Source of the DNA: Calamus simplicifolius
Lineage: Eukaryota; Streptophyta; Magnoliopsida; Arecales; Arecaceae
Direction of reading: 5' to 3'
Length of the DNA: 64,000 nucleotides
NCBI GenBank assembly: GCA_900491605.1
Contig: UESW01004075.1
Location: 227,181 to 291,180, forward strand
In this document: piece after piece, positions 34,835 through 44,855 of the stretch
Layout of the letters: the number at the start of each line of letters is the position of its first letter
Position numbering within the stretch: position 1 is the stretch's first letter
Made by a program: the position numbers and the translations under genes
The notes under the pieces: model-generated
Seen by the model: the letters and a program-made list of their open reading frames with translations, nothing else
What the model was told of the DNA's origin: nothing
Databases searched by the model: none

Positions 34835-35398
34835 TTGGGGGAATTCGATCTATCTTTTCGCCCCCGCTCGGCCATGAAGTCTCAAGTCTTGGCGGATTTT
34901 TTGGTTGAATGCACTTGGGGAGAGGAGCACCCTAAAGAACCTCCTACGGACACTCAGCCCCCCAGAACCAGTGACGATGAATGGGTCCTCCACGTAGACG
35001 GGGCGTCGAATTCTCAAGGGAGCGGAGCATGCCTCATCTTGGCCAACTTGGATGGAGTTGTAACCGAGTGTGCACTTCGCTTCCTCTTTCCAGCCACTAA
35101 CAATCAGGCAGAATATGAAGCTTTGCTGTCCGGGATGAGATTAGCTCGAGAGCTTGGGGTGAAACGCCTTAGGGCATTCACCGACTCCCAACTGGTCGCT
35201 GGACAAATCACAAGGGAATATGAAGCAAGGGATCCCATCATGGCCCGCTACTTAAGTATGGTGCAATCGCTGGCTTCTCCCATCGCGCACTTCAGCATCA
35301 GCTACATTCCTCAGCAGAGAATGCTAGAGCCAACGCCCTATCCCATCTTGCCACCTCAGTCGATGGGATTTTGGGAAGAGCCTATGTGGAGCACTTAG
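34835..35398 (+). pseudogene. Second, archaeal-type RNase H of Tat pol
   Basis: WVLHVDGASNSQGSGACLIL at about 34982-35041, NNQAEYEALLSGMRLARELG at about 35099-35158 and FTDSQLVAGQI near 35177 give the Asp, Glu and Asp positions of an archaeal-like RNase H. The final block, expected as NARADALSRLA, is disturbed by a frameshift near 35325. This extra domain separates Tat from the chromoviruses. Confidence 0.88.
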
Positions 35399-36684
35399 AA
35401 GCCTCGAGTATTGATGCACCAAGAGAAATTCTACCAGTGGAGCAGGAGCCTTCCTGGATGGATGCCTACGTTAGGTACTTTATCGAGGGTACCCTCCCAG
35501 AAGACCCAGCCGAAGACAGGAAACTTAAAAGATGGGCCCCAAAGTTTTTCATAATGGAAGGAAAGCTCTACCGGAGGTCGTTCTCATACCCGGTCCTCAG
35601 GTGTGTTGGCCCCACCGAAGCTAATTATATTCTGCGAGAGATACATGAAGGTATATGTGGAAGCCATATGGGGGGCAGAGCTCTTGCATACAAAGCCCTA
35701 CGACAGGAGTATTACTGGCTGACAATGAAGGAGGATGCATCCGAACTTGTCAAGAGGTGCGACAGCTGCCAGCGCCATGCCAACATTCAACATCAACCGG
35801 CATCCTAGCTGACCCCCCTGGCTACACCCTGGCCCTTTGCACAGTGGGGCATGGACATCATGGGACCATTCCCTCCAGCCTCCGGACAATGCAAGTTCCT
35901 AGTGGTGGCCGTTGACCATTTCACCAAGTGGATCGAGGCGGAAGCTCTCGCTAAGATCACGGAGGTCAAAATAATGACTTTCTTCTGGAAGTCTGTGGTG
36001 TGCCGATTTGGGCTACCTCACATCCTCGTTACCGATAACGGCCGATAGTTTGACAACACGGCCTTCCGGGAATTCTGCGATGGCCTAGGCATCCATCATC
36101 GATTCACCTCCATGGGGCACCCCCAAATCAACGGTGCAGCCGAGGTGACCAATCGCATCATCCTCCAAGGACTCAGGGCTCGGCTAGATAGCTACAAAGG
36201 GCGCTGGGTGGATGAACTCCCCAGTGTACTGTGGGCCTACCACACGACGCCGTGAGCCCCTACTGGGGAAACTCCTTTCAGCCTGGTCTTTGGGACCGAA
36301 GCGGTCATTCTGGTGGAGATAGGAGTTCCCAGTCCCCGGACGGAATTATACCACGAAGAAAGCAATTCAAACTAGTTGCGAGCCGATCTAGATTTGGTGG
36401 AAGAATTGCGAGACCAAGCACAGCTTCGAATGGCAGCATTCCGTCAGCGAGCGGCCAAGTATGACAATGCTCGAGTGCGATCCAAGACGTTCCGTCCCGG
36501 AGATCTCGTTCTGCGAAGAGCTGAGGTATCAAAGCCAACAGAAGGGGGCAAGCTGGCACCAAAATGGGAAGGACCATACCGGGTCAAGGAGGTACTTCAC
36601 CACGGGGCTTACAAAGTGGAAGAGCTAGATGGGAAACCACTTCCTCGCACTTGGAACGCCGACAATTTACGCCGGTATTACTAG
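35399..36684 (+). pseudogene. Integrase region of Tat pol
   Basis: The HHCC zinc segment has IHEGICGSHMGGRALAYKAL and YYWLTMKEDASELVKRCDSC (about 35640-35765). The DDE core has WGMDIMGPFPPA, ILVTDNGR followed by TAG at 36047-36049 where Gln is usual, and GHPQINGAAEVTNR. Further TGA and TAG stops fall at about 36253 and 36373. The tail frame 36376-36684 closes with FRPGDLVLRRAEVSKPTEG, KLAPKWEGPYRV and PRTWNADNLRRYY, the usual C-terminus. Confidence 0.9.
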
Positions 36685-36769
36685 TAAGGTGCTATCTTAT
36701 TAATTTAAATCCATTTGATAGTTTGATGTTTGAAATGTTCAATTCTTTTTGAATGAGTATGTTCAGTAA

Positions 36770-38085
36770 CAAGACCAGCTCCGTGTCGAAACTAAGACCG
36801 GCTCCATGTTGGCACTCAAGACCGGCTCCGCGTTGGCACCAAAGACGGCCCAGCGTTGGCACCAAAGATCGGCTCCGTGTCGGCACCAAAGACCGGCTCC
36901 GCGTCGGCAACTAAGATCGGCTCCATGTCGGAACTCAAGATCGGCTCCGCGACGGCAACAAAGACCGGCTCCGCGTCGGCACCAAAGACCGGCTCCGCGT
37001 CGGCAACTAAGACCGGCTCCATGTCGGCACTCAAGACCGGCTCCGCGTCGGCAACAAAGATCGGCCCCGTGTCGGCATCAAAGACCAGCTCCGTGTCGGC
37101 ACTAAAGACCGGCTCCGCGTTGGCACCAAAGACCGGCCCAACGTCGGCACCAAAGACCGGCTCCGCGTCGGCACCAAAGACCGGCCCAGCGTCGGCACCA
37201 AAGACCGGCTCCGTGTCGGCACTAAAGATCGTTCCGCACCGGTAAGTAAAGACCGGCGCCCCGCATCGGTACCAAAGACTGGTTCCGCACCGGCGACTAA
37301 AGACCAGCGCTCCACGTTGGCACCAAAGATCGGCTCCGCGTCGGCACCAAAGACCGGCTCCGCGTCGGCAACTAAGACCGGCTCCATGTCGGCACTCAAG
37401 ACCGGCTCCGCGTCGGAAACAAAGACCGGCCCCGCGTCGGCATCAAAGACCGGCTCTGTGTCGGCACTAAAGACCGGCTCTGCATCGGCATCAAAGACCG
37501 GCCCAGCGTTGGCACCAAAGACCGGCTCCGCGTCAGCACCAAAGACCGGCCCAGCGTCGGCACCAAAGACCGGCTCAGTGTCGGCACTAAGATCGGTTCC
37601 GCACGGCAAGTAAAGACCGGCTCCCCGCATCGGCATCAAAGACCGGCTCCGCGTCGGCAACTAAGACCGGCTCCATGTCAGCACTCAAGACCCGCTCCGC
37701 GTCGGCAACAAAGACTGGCCCCACGTCGGCATTAAAGACCGGCTCCGTGTCGGCACTAAAGACCGGCTTCGCGTCGGCACCAAAGACCGGCTCCGCGTCG
37801 GCACCAAAGACCGGCCCAGTGTCGGCACCAAAGACCGGCTCCGTGTCGGCACTAAAGACCGGTTCGCACCAGCAAGTAAAGACCGGCGCCCCGCATCGGC
37901 ACCAAAGACCGGTTCCGCACCGGCAACTAAAGACCGGCGCTCCGCGTCGGCACCAAAGACCGGCTCCGCGTCGGCAACTAAGACCGGCTCTGTGTCGGCA
38001 CTCAAGACTGGCTCCGCGTCGGCAACTAAGACCGGCTCCACGTCGGCAACTAAGACCGGCTCCGCGTCGGCGTGAAAATCTCAAC
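36770..38085 (+). repeat. Tandem array of about 54 units, 24 bp (AAGACCGGCTCCGCGTCGGC)
   Basis: The unit is ACC-AAAGACCGGCTCCGCGTCGGC with variants. Because 24 is divisible by 3, long ORFs open in several frames on both strands (KTGSASAP and RSRSLVPT repeats), but these are not genes. Larger blocks of roughly 270-360 bp recur, each marked by a GTTCCGCACCGGTAAGTAAA-like variant near 37228, 37588 and 37860. It lies between integrase and the 3' LTR. Confidence 0.93.
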
Positions 38086-38191
38086 AGCCTGAATAGGCAA
38101 AATGATAGGCATGAAAATCGGCCGCCCAGAGGATATTAACACCCCTTTCGCGGGTGATTATACACTCACCCGCTCAGGGGTGGGGGGCATC

Positions 38192-38804
38192 TGATACGGC
38201 TGGCCGATTCCTCTGGGTAATATTATTTTTTGTACGATTTCCAAAAATGATGTGACAGCCGAACCCAGAAATAGAACTCCAACGCCGGCCTCCAGCGTCG
38301 GCCTCCAGTGTCGGCTTCCAGTGTCGGCCTTTTTCGCATGCACAATGATCAGTTTCATACAACAGATCCCGTAATTCAAGGTCTATTGCCGTGTACCTCG
38401 CTCGCTGAAATCACGGGCAAGTGTTAGCTCGCTCAGCAGTTACCGCTACAAGCGGCCTCATCCAGCAACGGTTTAACCCCTTGCCGTTCGGAGAAACTTA
38501 TCCCAACAAGGAAGATTCGACGGTTCCAATAGAACGAGGTAAACGGGACCCCCAGACAGGTATAAAAAGAGGACCCGAGCTCAATGCGAGAGGAGCTCTC
38601 TTGATCTTTATCTCTCAAGTTCTACTCATATACAATTCCTGTTCTACCACCCACTGACTTGGGTGTCGGAGGGTCCCCACCGGAACCACCGGTCTGAAAC
38701 TTTTTGCAGGCTATTGAAGGAAGACGGTGACCTCTCCACATTATCAAAGGCCTGCGGAGATCTCAGCCCGCTCGATGTTCATCGCAAGTGATTTGGCAGC
38801 AACA
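38192..38804 (+). repeat. 3' LTR of the Tat element
   Basis: This 613-bp repeat starts TGATACGGC, preceded by a G-rich tract (AGGGGTGGGGGGCATC) as polypurine tract, and ends GCAGCAACA. It has one more CCAGTGTCGG unit than the 5' LTR. Confidence 0.9.
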
Positions 38805-39288
38805 GATGATTAAGGGTAATATTTTAAATCACATATATAATTTAATAGCATTTAAACTATGTAATAGTTTAATGAAATATATTGAACTCAGCGTAATTTG
38901 ATAAAAATTAGAATACAAGATAGTTTAGTGTAACGTTTTAAAATTTGATAGCGCTTAAATCACATAGAAGTAATCTGTTTTTATTCTTATTTTTATTTTG
39001 TTGTGATATCGCAGTGGCCATCTTCTTGTCTTTTTCTTTTATTTTTTCTTTTCCAGGATTGAAGGACCGATGCATAAGCCTTCTGATCTAAAAATGGGCA
39101 AATCAGAACTATGGAACTATAGCCAGATCCAAATATTTTCCACAATAAATTCTTAAAAATATCAATTTTTTAGCGTGGCATGACTTTTTCCATGACTTGT
39201 AAATGATCTTGATCTTTAACCTGTCCATCAACGCGCATTCTTTGCAACGTGCATTCCTTCCCACCTAGGTTGACTTCAGGAAAGCATA
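38805..39288. other. Spacer between the Tat element and CACTA element C
   Basis: It begins with GATGA, the probable right TSD copy. The rest is AT-rich with no coding motif or transposon end. Confidence 0.55.
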
Positions 39289-40685
39289 CACTACAAGAAA
39301 ATACCGAAATAGCGACGCAAATTTAGCGACGCAAATTTGCGTCGCTAAATTACGACCTCTTTACGATGCCTTTGTGACAACAAAATATTGCGACGCATTA
39401 GCGACTCATTAGCGACTCAATTAACAAAAAAATCAAAAAAAATAAATTTTTAATATTGCGACGCAAATATTGCATCGCAATATTTTTAAATTAATTTTTT
39501 ATGAAATATAAATATCAATAAAAATATTGCGACGCAAATATTGCGTCGCAATTTTTTTACAGAATTAAATATTATAAATAGCGACGCATTAGCGACGCAA
39601 TAAAATAGATAATTAGAAAAATTATTTTTAATTAGCAACGCACCAATTGCGTCGCAAATAATTAAAATTAAATTAAATTTTATAAAATCTAATTATCAGA
39701 AAAAAATATTGCGACGCATCACAGTGCGTCGCAATGTTTTTAAAAGAATTAAATATATTAAATAGCGACGCATTAGCAACGTAATAAATTAGAAAATAAG
39801 AAAAATAATTTTTTATTTAGCGACGCAATAAATGCGTCGCAAATAATTTAAATAAAATTATATTGTTTAAAATATAAATAGTTTACAAAATATTGCGACG
39901 CATAACAGTGCGTCGCAATGTTTTCAAAAGAATTAAATATTTTAAATAGCGACGCCTTAGCGACGCAATAAAATTGAAAATAGAAAAATTATTTTAATAT
40001 AGCGACGCAACAATTGCATCGTAAATAATTTAAATGGAATTATATTTTTTTAGTAATATTTTAAAAAATATTGCGACGCCAACCAGTGCGTCGCAATGTT
40101 TTCAAAAGAATTAAATATTTTAAATAGCGACGCCTTAGCGACGCAATAAAATTAGAAAATAGAAAAATTATTTTTAATATAGCGACGCAACAATTGCATC
40201 GCAAATAATTTAAATGGAATTATATTTTTTACAGTACTAATATTTTAAAAAAATATTGCGACGCCACCCAGTGCGTCGCAATATTTTGGAAAAAATTAAA
40301 TATTTTAAATAGCGACGCATTAGCGACGCAATAAACCAGAAAATAAATTAAAATTATTTTTAATATAGCGATGCAATAAAGCGTCGCAATAATTTTAAAT
40401 AAAATTAAATTTGATAAATTATAAATATGAGAAAAAATAATTACGACGTAACACATTGAGTTGCAATGTTTTTAAAAAATTAATTATGTTAAATAGCAAC
40501 GCATTAGCGATGTAATAAGCGAAAATATTAATTTGAAAAATTATGTTTTAATATAGCGATGTACTTGTTGCATCGTAATTATTTGAATTAAAGTTAATTT
40601 TTTATATATTATAATTATCATATTAAAAAATACGATGCAACCCTTTGCGTCGTTATATATTTAAAAAATTAATTATGTTAAATAG
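39289..40685. repeat. Left subterminal region of element C
   Basis: AT-rich sequence is studded with TAGCGACGCA and its complement TGCGTCGCAA, often as facing pairs 10-60 bp apart. A larger unit of about 180-190 bp (ATTAAATATTTTAAATAGCG and CGACGCA(A/T)T...) recurs at about 39560-40330. There is no gene; the ORF at 40229-40456 is chance. Confidence 0.85.
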
Positions 40686-42320
40686 CGATCGGTTCAAAAT
40701 TGATCGTGACCGATCAGAATAAGGGCTTGGATCGATCGCAACCCTCGGATCGTTGCCGATCGGACCGATTGCCACGGTCCGCGATCGGTCGTTGCCGATC
40801 GGGATCAGGGCTTGGATCGATCGCAACCATCGGATCATCGCCGATCTCGAAAGGATCGCCACGGTCTGAGATCGGTCGTGGCCGATCGGGATCACGGCTT
40901 GGATCGATCGCAACCGTTGGATCGTCGCCGATTTCGGACGGATCGCCACGGTCCGAGATCGGTCGTGGCCGATCGGGATCAGGGCTTTGATCGATCGCAA
41001 CCGTCGGATCATCGTCGATCTGGGACGGATTGCAACTGTCCGAGATAGGTCGTGGCCGATCGGGATCACAGCTTGGATCGATCGCAACCGTCGGATCTTT
41101 GCCGATCGGACCGATAGCCGCGGTCCGCGATGGTCGTCGCCTATCGGAATCAGGGCTTGGATTGATCGCAACAGTAGGATCGTCGCCGATCTCTGACGGA
41201 TTGCAACTATCCGAGATAGGTTGTGGCCGATCGGGATCAGGTCTTGGATCGATCGCAACCGTCGGATCGTCGCCGATCTCGGACGGATTGCAACGGTCCG
41301 AGATAGGTTGTGGCCGATCGGGATCAGGGCTTGGATCGATCGCAACCGTCGGATCGTCGCCGATCTCGGACGGATTGCAATGGTCCGAGATAGGTTGTGG
41401 CCGATCGGGATCATGGCTTGGATCGATCGCAACCGTCGGTTCGTCGCCGATCTTGGACGGATTGCAACGGTCCGAGATAGGTTGTGGCCGATCGGGATCA
41501 GGGCTTGGATCGATCGTAACCGTCGGATCGTCGCCGATCTCGGATGGATTGCAACGGTCCGAGATAGGTTGTGGCCGATCGGGATCAGGGCTTGGATCGA
41601 TCGCAACCGTCAGATCGTCGCCGATCTCGGACGGATTGCAACGGTCCGAGATAGGTTGTGGCCGATCGGGATCACGGCTTGGATCGATCACAACCGTCGG
41701 ATCGTCGCCGATCTCGGACGGATTGCAACGGTCCGAGATAGGTTGTGGCCGATCAGGATTACGGCTTGGATCAATCGCAACCGTCGGATCGTCACCGATC
41801 TCGGACGGATTGCAACTGTCCGAGATAGGTCGTGGCCGATCGCGATCAGGGCTTGGATCGATCGCAACCGTCGGTTCGTCGCCGAGCTCGGACGGATTGC
41901 AACGGTCCGAGATAGGTTGTGGCCGATCGGATCACGGCTTGGATCGATCGCAACCATCGGTTCGTCGTCGATCTCGGACGGATTGCAACGATCCGAGATA
42001 GGTTGTGGCCGATCGGGATCACGGCTTGGATCGATCGCAACCGTCGGATCGTCGCCGATCTCGGACGGATTGCAACTGTCCGAGATAGGTTGTGGCCGAT
42101 CGGGATCACGGCTTGGATCGATCGCAACCGTCGGATCGTCGCCGATCTCGGACGGATTGCAACGGTCCGAGATAGGTTGTGGCCGATCGGGATCACGGCT
42201 TGGATCGATCGCAACCGTCGGATCGTCGCCGATCTCGGACGATTGCAACGGTCCGAGATAGGTTGTGGCTGATCGGGATCACGGCTTGGATCGATCGCAA
42301 CCGTCGGATCGTCGCCGATC
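40686..42320. repeat. 87-bp GATC-rich tandem array in element C
   Basis: About 19 units, anchored on CTTGGATCGATCGCAACCGT and TTGTGGCCGATCGGGATCA. The first four or five units carry GATCGGACCGAT and GGTCGTGGCC variants like those of element D. Later units are much more uniform. The period is a multiple of 3, which explains the 300-codon ORFs on both strands (40653-41691, 41030-42261). They are repeat translations, not genes. Confidence 0.93.
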
Positions 42321-42935
42321 GTCGCAATGTTTTTAAATAAATTTATGTAATTAAAAATTTTATAAAATAAATTGCGATGCCATTATCGTCGTAATTATTA
42401 ACATAATTATAAATATAATCATTTATAAATATTAACAAATAGCTTGCGACGCCTTAGCGACACAGTTTAAAAAAATATAAACAAATATTGCAACAAAATA
42501 TATGCGTCGCAATATTATTAGAATACATATAGCTGATTAAAATATTAAAAATAATTGCGATGCAATTTGTCATCGCAATTATGATAAATTTAAATATTTT
42601 TATTTAAAAATATTAAAAAATAATTGCGACGCACTGCTTGTGTCGCAATATATGTAATAACTTTTTATATTAATCAATTTAAATTATTAAAAAAATATTG
42701 CGACGCCTTAGCGACGCAATTATTAGGAAATAAAATTATTTTTCCCGCAGATGATGGCACCAATTTAGCGACGCTTTAGCGACGCATTTATTGGCGTCGC
42801 TATGTTTTCAGAAAATTATTTTTTACATTTATTAACGATGGATTAGCGACGCCCACGTGCGTCGCTAAGACAAAAAAAAAAAATTGCGACTGAATTTGCG
42901 ACGCAATTTTGGCGTCGCTAATTACCTATATTTAA
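42321..42935. repeat. Second block of GCGACGC subterminal repeats
   Basis: The AT-rich GCGACGC/GCGTCGC pattern resumes after the 87-bp array, showing that the array lies within the subterminal region. The last pair, near 42890-42920, sits just before the leader exon. Confidence 0.8.
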
Positions 42936-43080
42936 GCGGCCCCTTTCTTCTTTCCTCCTTCCCGTCTGACCTAGCCGCCGCCGTGATAAAGCTCGAAACT
43001 CCGGCGATCTCCTCCGACTCCCAGCCCCCCGAGGATCTCCTCCGACTCCGGCTACCCGGCCAAGGCGAATCTCAACCAAG
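42936..43080 (+). other. Leader-like exon of element C
   Basis: This GC-richer stretch ends CTCAACCAAG before GTTAGC, a good splice donor at 43081. It lies 5' of the transposase exon on the same strand. It may be the shared 5' untranslated or first exon of the element's transcripts, as in En/Spm. The transcription start is not visible. Confidence 0.5.
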
Positions 43081-43784
43081 GTTAGCCCCAAAAATCAAAA
43101 AAAAAAAATTTTTTTTTTTATTTCCCTACTGCCGTCTTCTCCGGCCACGGCCGCTGCTGTGGCCGGCAGTGGCCTGGCCACGGTGGCCAGGCCACTGTAA
43201 TCAAAAAAAAAAAAATTTTTTTTTTAACAGGGGGGGAGGGCAGGAAACCCCCCCCTTGTTTTTTCTTGTCCGGCCACGGCGTGGCCGCGGCCGGACAAGG
43301 CGGCCACGGCCGCAGTGGCCTGGCCATGGTGGCCAGGCCACTGTAATCAAAAAAAAATTTTTTTTCTTTTTTTTTTATTTCCCTGCTGCCGTCTTCTCCG
43401 GCCACGGCAGGTCCGTGGCCGTCTTCTCCGGCCACGGCCGCTGCCGTGGCCGGCAGTGGCCTGGCCACGGTGGCCAGGCCACTGTAATCAAAAAAAAAAT
43501 TTTTTTTTTTTAACAGGGGGGAGGGGAGGAACCCCCCCCCCTTGTTTTTTCTTGTCCGGCCACGGCCGTCGCCGCGGCCGGACAAGGCGGCCACGGCCGC
43601 TGCCGTGGCGTGGCCTGGCACTGGCCACGGTGGCCAGGCCACTGTAATCAAAAAATTTTTTTTTTTTTTTTTAACAGGAGGGAGGGTGGAAACCCCCCCC
43701 CCCCGCCCCCCCTTTCTTTTCTTGTCCGGCCACGGCCGCTGCCGTGGCCGGCAGTCGCCTGGCCACGGTGGCCAGGCCACTGTG

Positions 43785-43828
<44 letters not shown>

Positions 43829-44232
43829 CCTTAACAGGGGGGAGGGGGGAAACCCCCCCGCCCCCCCCCCCTTTCTTTTCTTGTCCGGCCACGGCCGCTG
43901 CCATGGCCGGCAGTGGCCTGGCCACTGTGGCCAGGCCACTGTGACAAAAAAAAATAAAAAATCATTTCCTTAACAGGGGGGAGGGGGGCCCCCCTCCCCC
44001 CTTTCTTTTCTTGTCCGGCCATGGCCACTGCCGTGGCCGGCAGTGGCCTGGCCACGGTGGCCAGGCCACTGTGACAAAAAAAAAAAAAATCATTTCCTTA
44101 ACAGGGGGGAGGGGGGAGACCCCCCCCTTTCTTTTCTTGTCCGGCCACGGCCACTGCCGTGGCCGACAGTGGCCTGGCCACGGTGGCTAGGCCACTGTGA
44201 CAAAAAAAAAATATATATATTTTCCTTAATAG
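43081..44232 (+). repeat. Hairpin minisatellite filling a 1.15-kb intron of element C
   Basis: Eight units of 130-158 bp. Each has a C-rich stretch and TTCTTGTCCGGCCACGG, then a near-palindrome CCGGCCACGGC...GCCGTGGCCGG. Next comes a 31-nt palindrome with 15-bp arms (CAGTGGCCTGGCCAC, centre G, GTGGCCAGGCCACTG), then an A/T run and TTAACAGGGGGGAGG, a splice-acceptor look-alike. The last unit runs into the real acceptor TTCCTTAATAG at 44222-44232. A TA run lies at about 43788-43826. ORFs here (42884-43513, 43118-43939 and others) are composition artefacts. Confidence 0.85.
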
Positions 44233-44751
44233 GGGGGGAGTGAAGTTGAATATCCCGGTTGGCCTATGAAACGAACCGTATTGTTTCGTTGTGATTGGTT
44301 CGATCCGATAGTTCCTATGGGCAAAAGGGTTCATAACGACTATAATTTGGTTGAAGTGAACCATCGACGAAGATTGCAGAAATATGACCCATTCATCCTT
44401 GCATCCCAAGCTCAGCAAGTCTTTTACTGCGGATATCCAAGTTTGCGCAACGACAAGCGAGATTGGTGGGCCGTTTCTAAAATCGTCCCACGTTCAACAA
44501 TCGTATTAGAGGAGAGTTCATCAAGTCAATCAACCGAGTGCCCTGCATTTCAAGAGGATGAGATGGAAATGCATGCAATTGAGGATGACACAAGGGCTCC
44601 TGAAACATCACTTAGAGATCCAAGTGGTGATGTCCAACAAATTGTGGATGCAAATGTTCGGTTTCCTTCCGATGATAATGAAACTGATTCGCAATCCGAT
44701 ACGGCATCGGATGTTGAACCAACATTTCACGAAACAAATGACAATGATTAA
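44233..44751 (+). CDS. C-terminal exon of a TNP2-like CACTA transposase (DUF4216 region)
   Basis: In phase 0 from the acceptor at 44231-44232, the exon reads SEVEYPGWPMKRTVLFRCDW, then VPMGKRVHNDYNLVEVNHRR, YDPFILASQAQQVFYCGYPS and RDWWAVSKIVPR. This is the DUF4216 signature found at the C-terminus of plant En/Spm TNP2 transposases. An acidic tail (DDNETDSQSDTASDVEPTF) follows and the frame ends at TAA 44749-44751. No upstream catalytic domain is present anywhere in element C, so this is the remnant of an internally deleted transposase gene. It is open throughout, but no start codon is assigned. Confidence 0.82.
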   Translation, partial: GGSEVEYPGWPMKRTVLFRCDWFDPIVPMGKRVHNDYNLVEVNHRRRLQKYDPFILASQAQQVFYCGYPSLRNDKRDWWAVSKIVPRSTIVLEESSSSQSTECPAFQEDEMEMHAIEDDTRAPETSLRDPSGDVQQIVDANVRFPSDDNETDSQSDTASDVEPTFHETNDND

Positions 44752-44855
44752 ACATAAAGGTTTTTTAATATTTAACTTTTTTTTATAAGTGTTAAATTCT
44801 TACATAGTCAATCATTAATCGTAATTTAATTGTGTGAATCTTTAGTATTTTCAGT

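Larger units (their letters stand above)
30649..38804 (+). mobile_element. Complete Ty3/gypsy LTR retrotransposon, Tat clade
   Basis: The 8.2-kb element has about 610-bp LTRs and a near-perfect 5-bp TSD. Domains run gag, protease, reverse transcriptase, RNase H, a second archaeal-type RNase H, integrase, then a long tandem array before the 3' LTR. The second RNase H and satellite-like arrays in the 3' untranslated region are established features of the Tat lineage. Many in-frame stops and frameshifts make it non-functional. Confidence 0.92.

Noticed and set aside
36806..38139. Repeat proteins such as KTGSASAP and RSRSLVPT, long frames on both strands
   Set aside because: Artefacts of the 24-bp array in the Tat element; frames open equally on both strands and there is no start context or known domain.
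40653..42261. Very long ORFs (over 300 codons) on both strands
   Set aside because: They are translations of an 87-bp tandem repeat (29 codons). A period divisible by three with few stops keeps several frames open at once.
42884..44055. Phe/Pro/Trp-rich ORFs including GHGGQATV and WPRWPGHC repeats
   Set aside because: Translations of the hairpin minisatellite and homopolymer runs in an intron.
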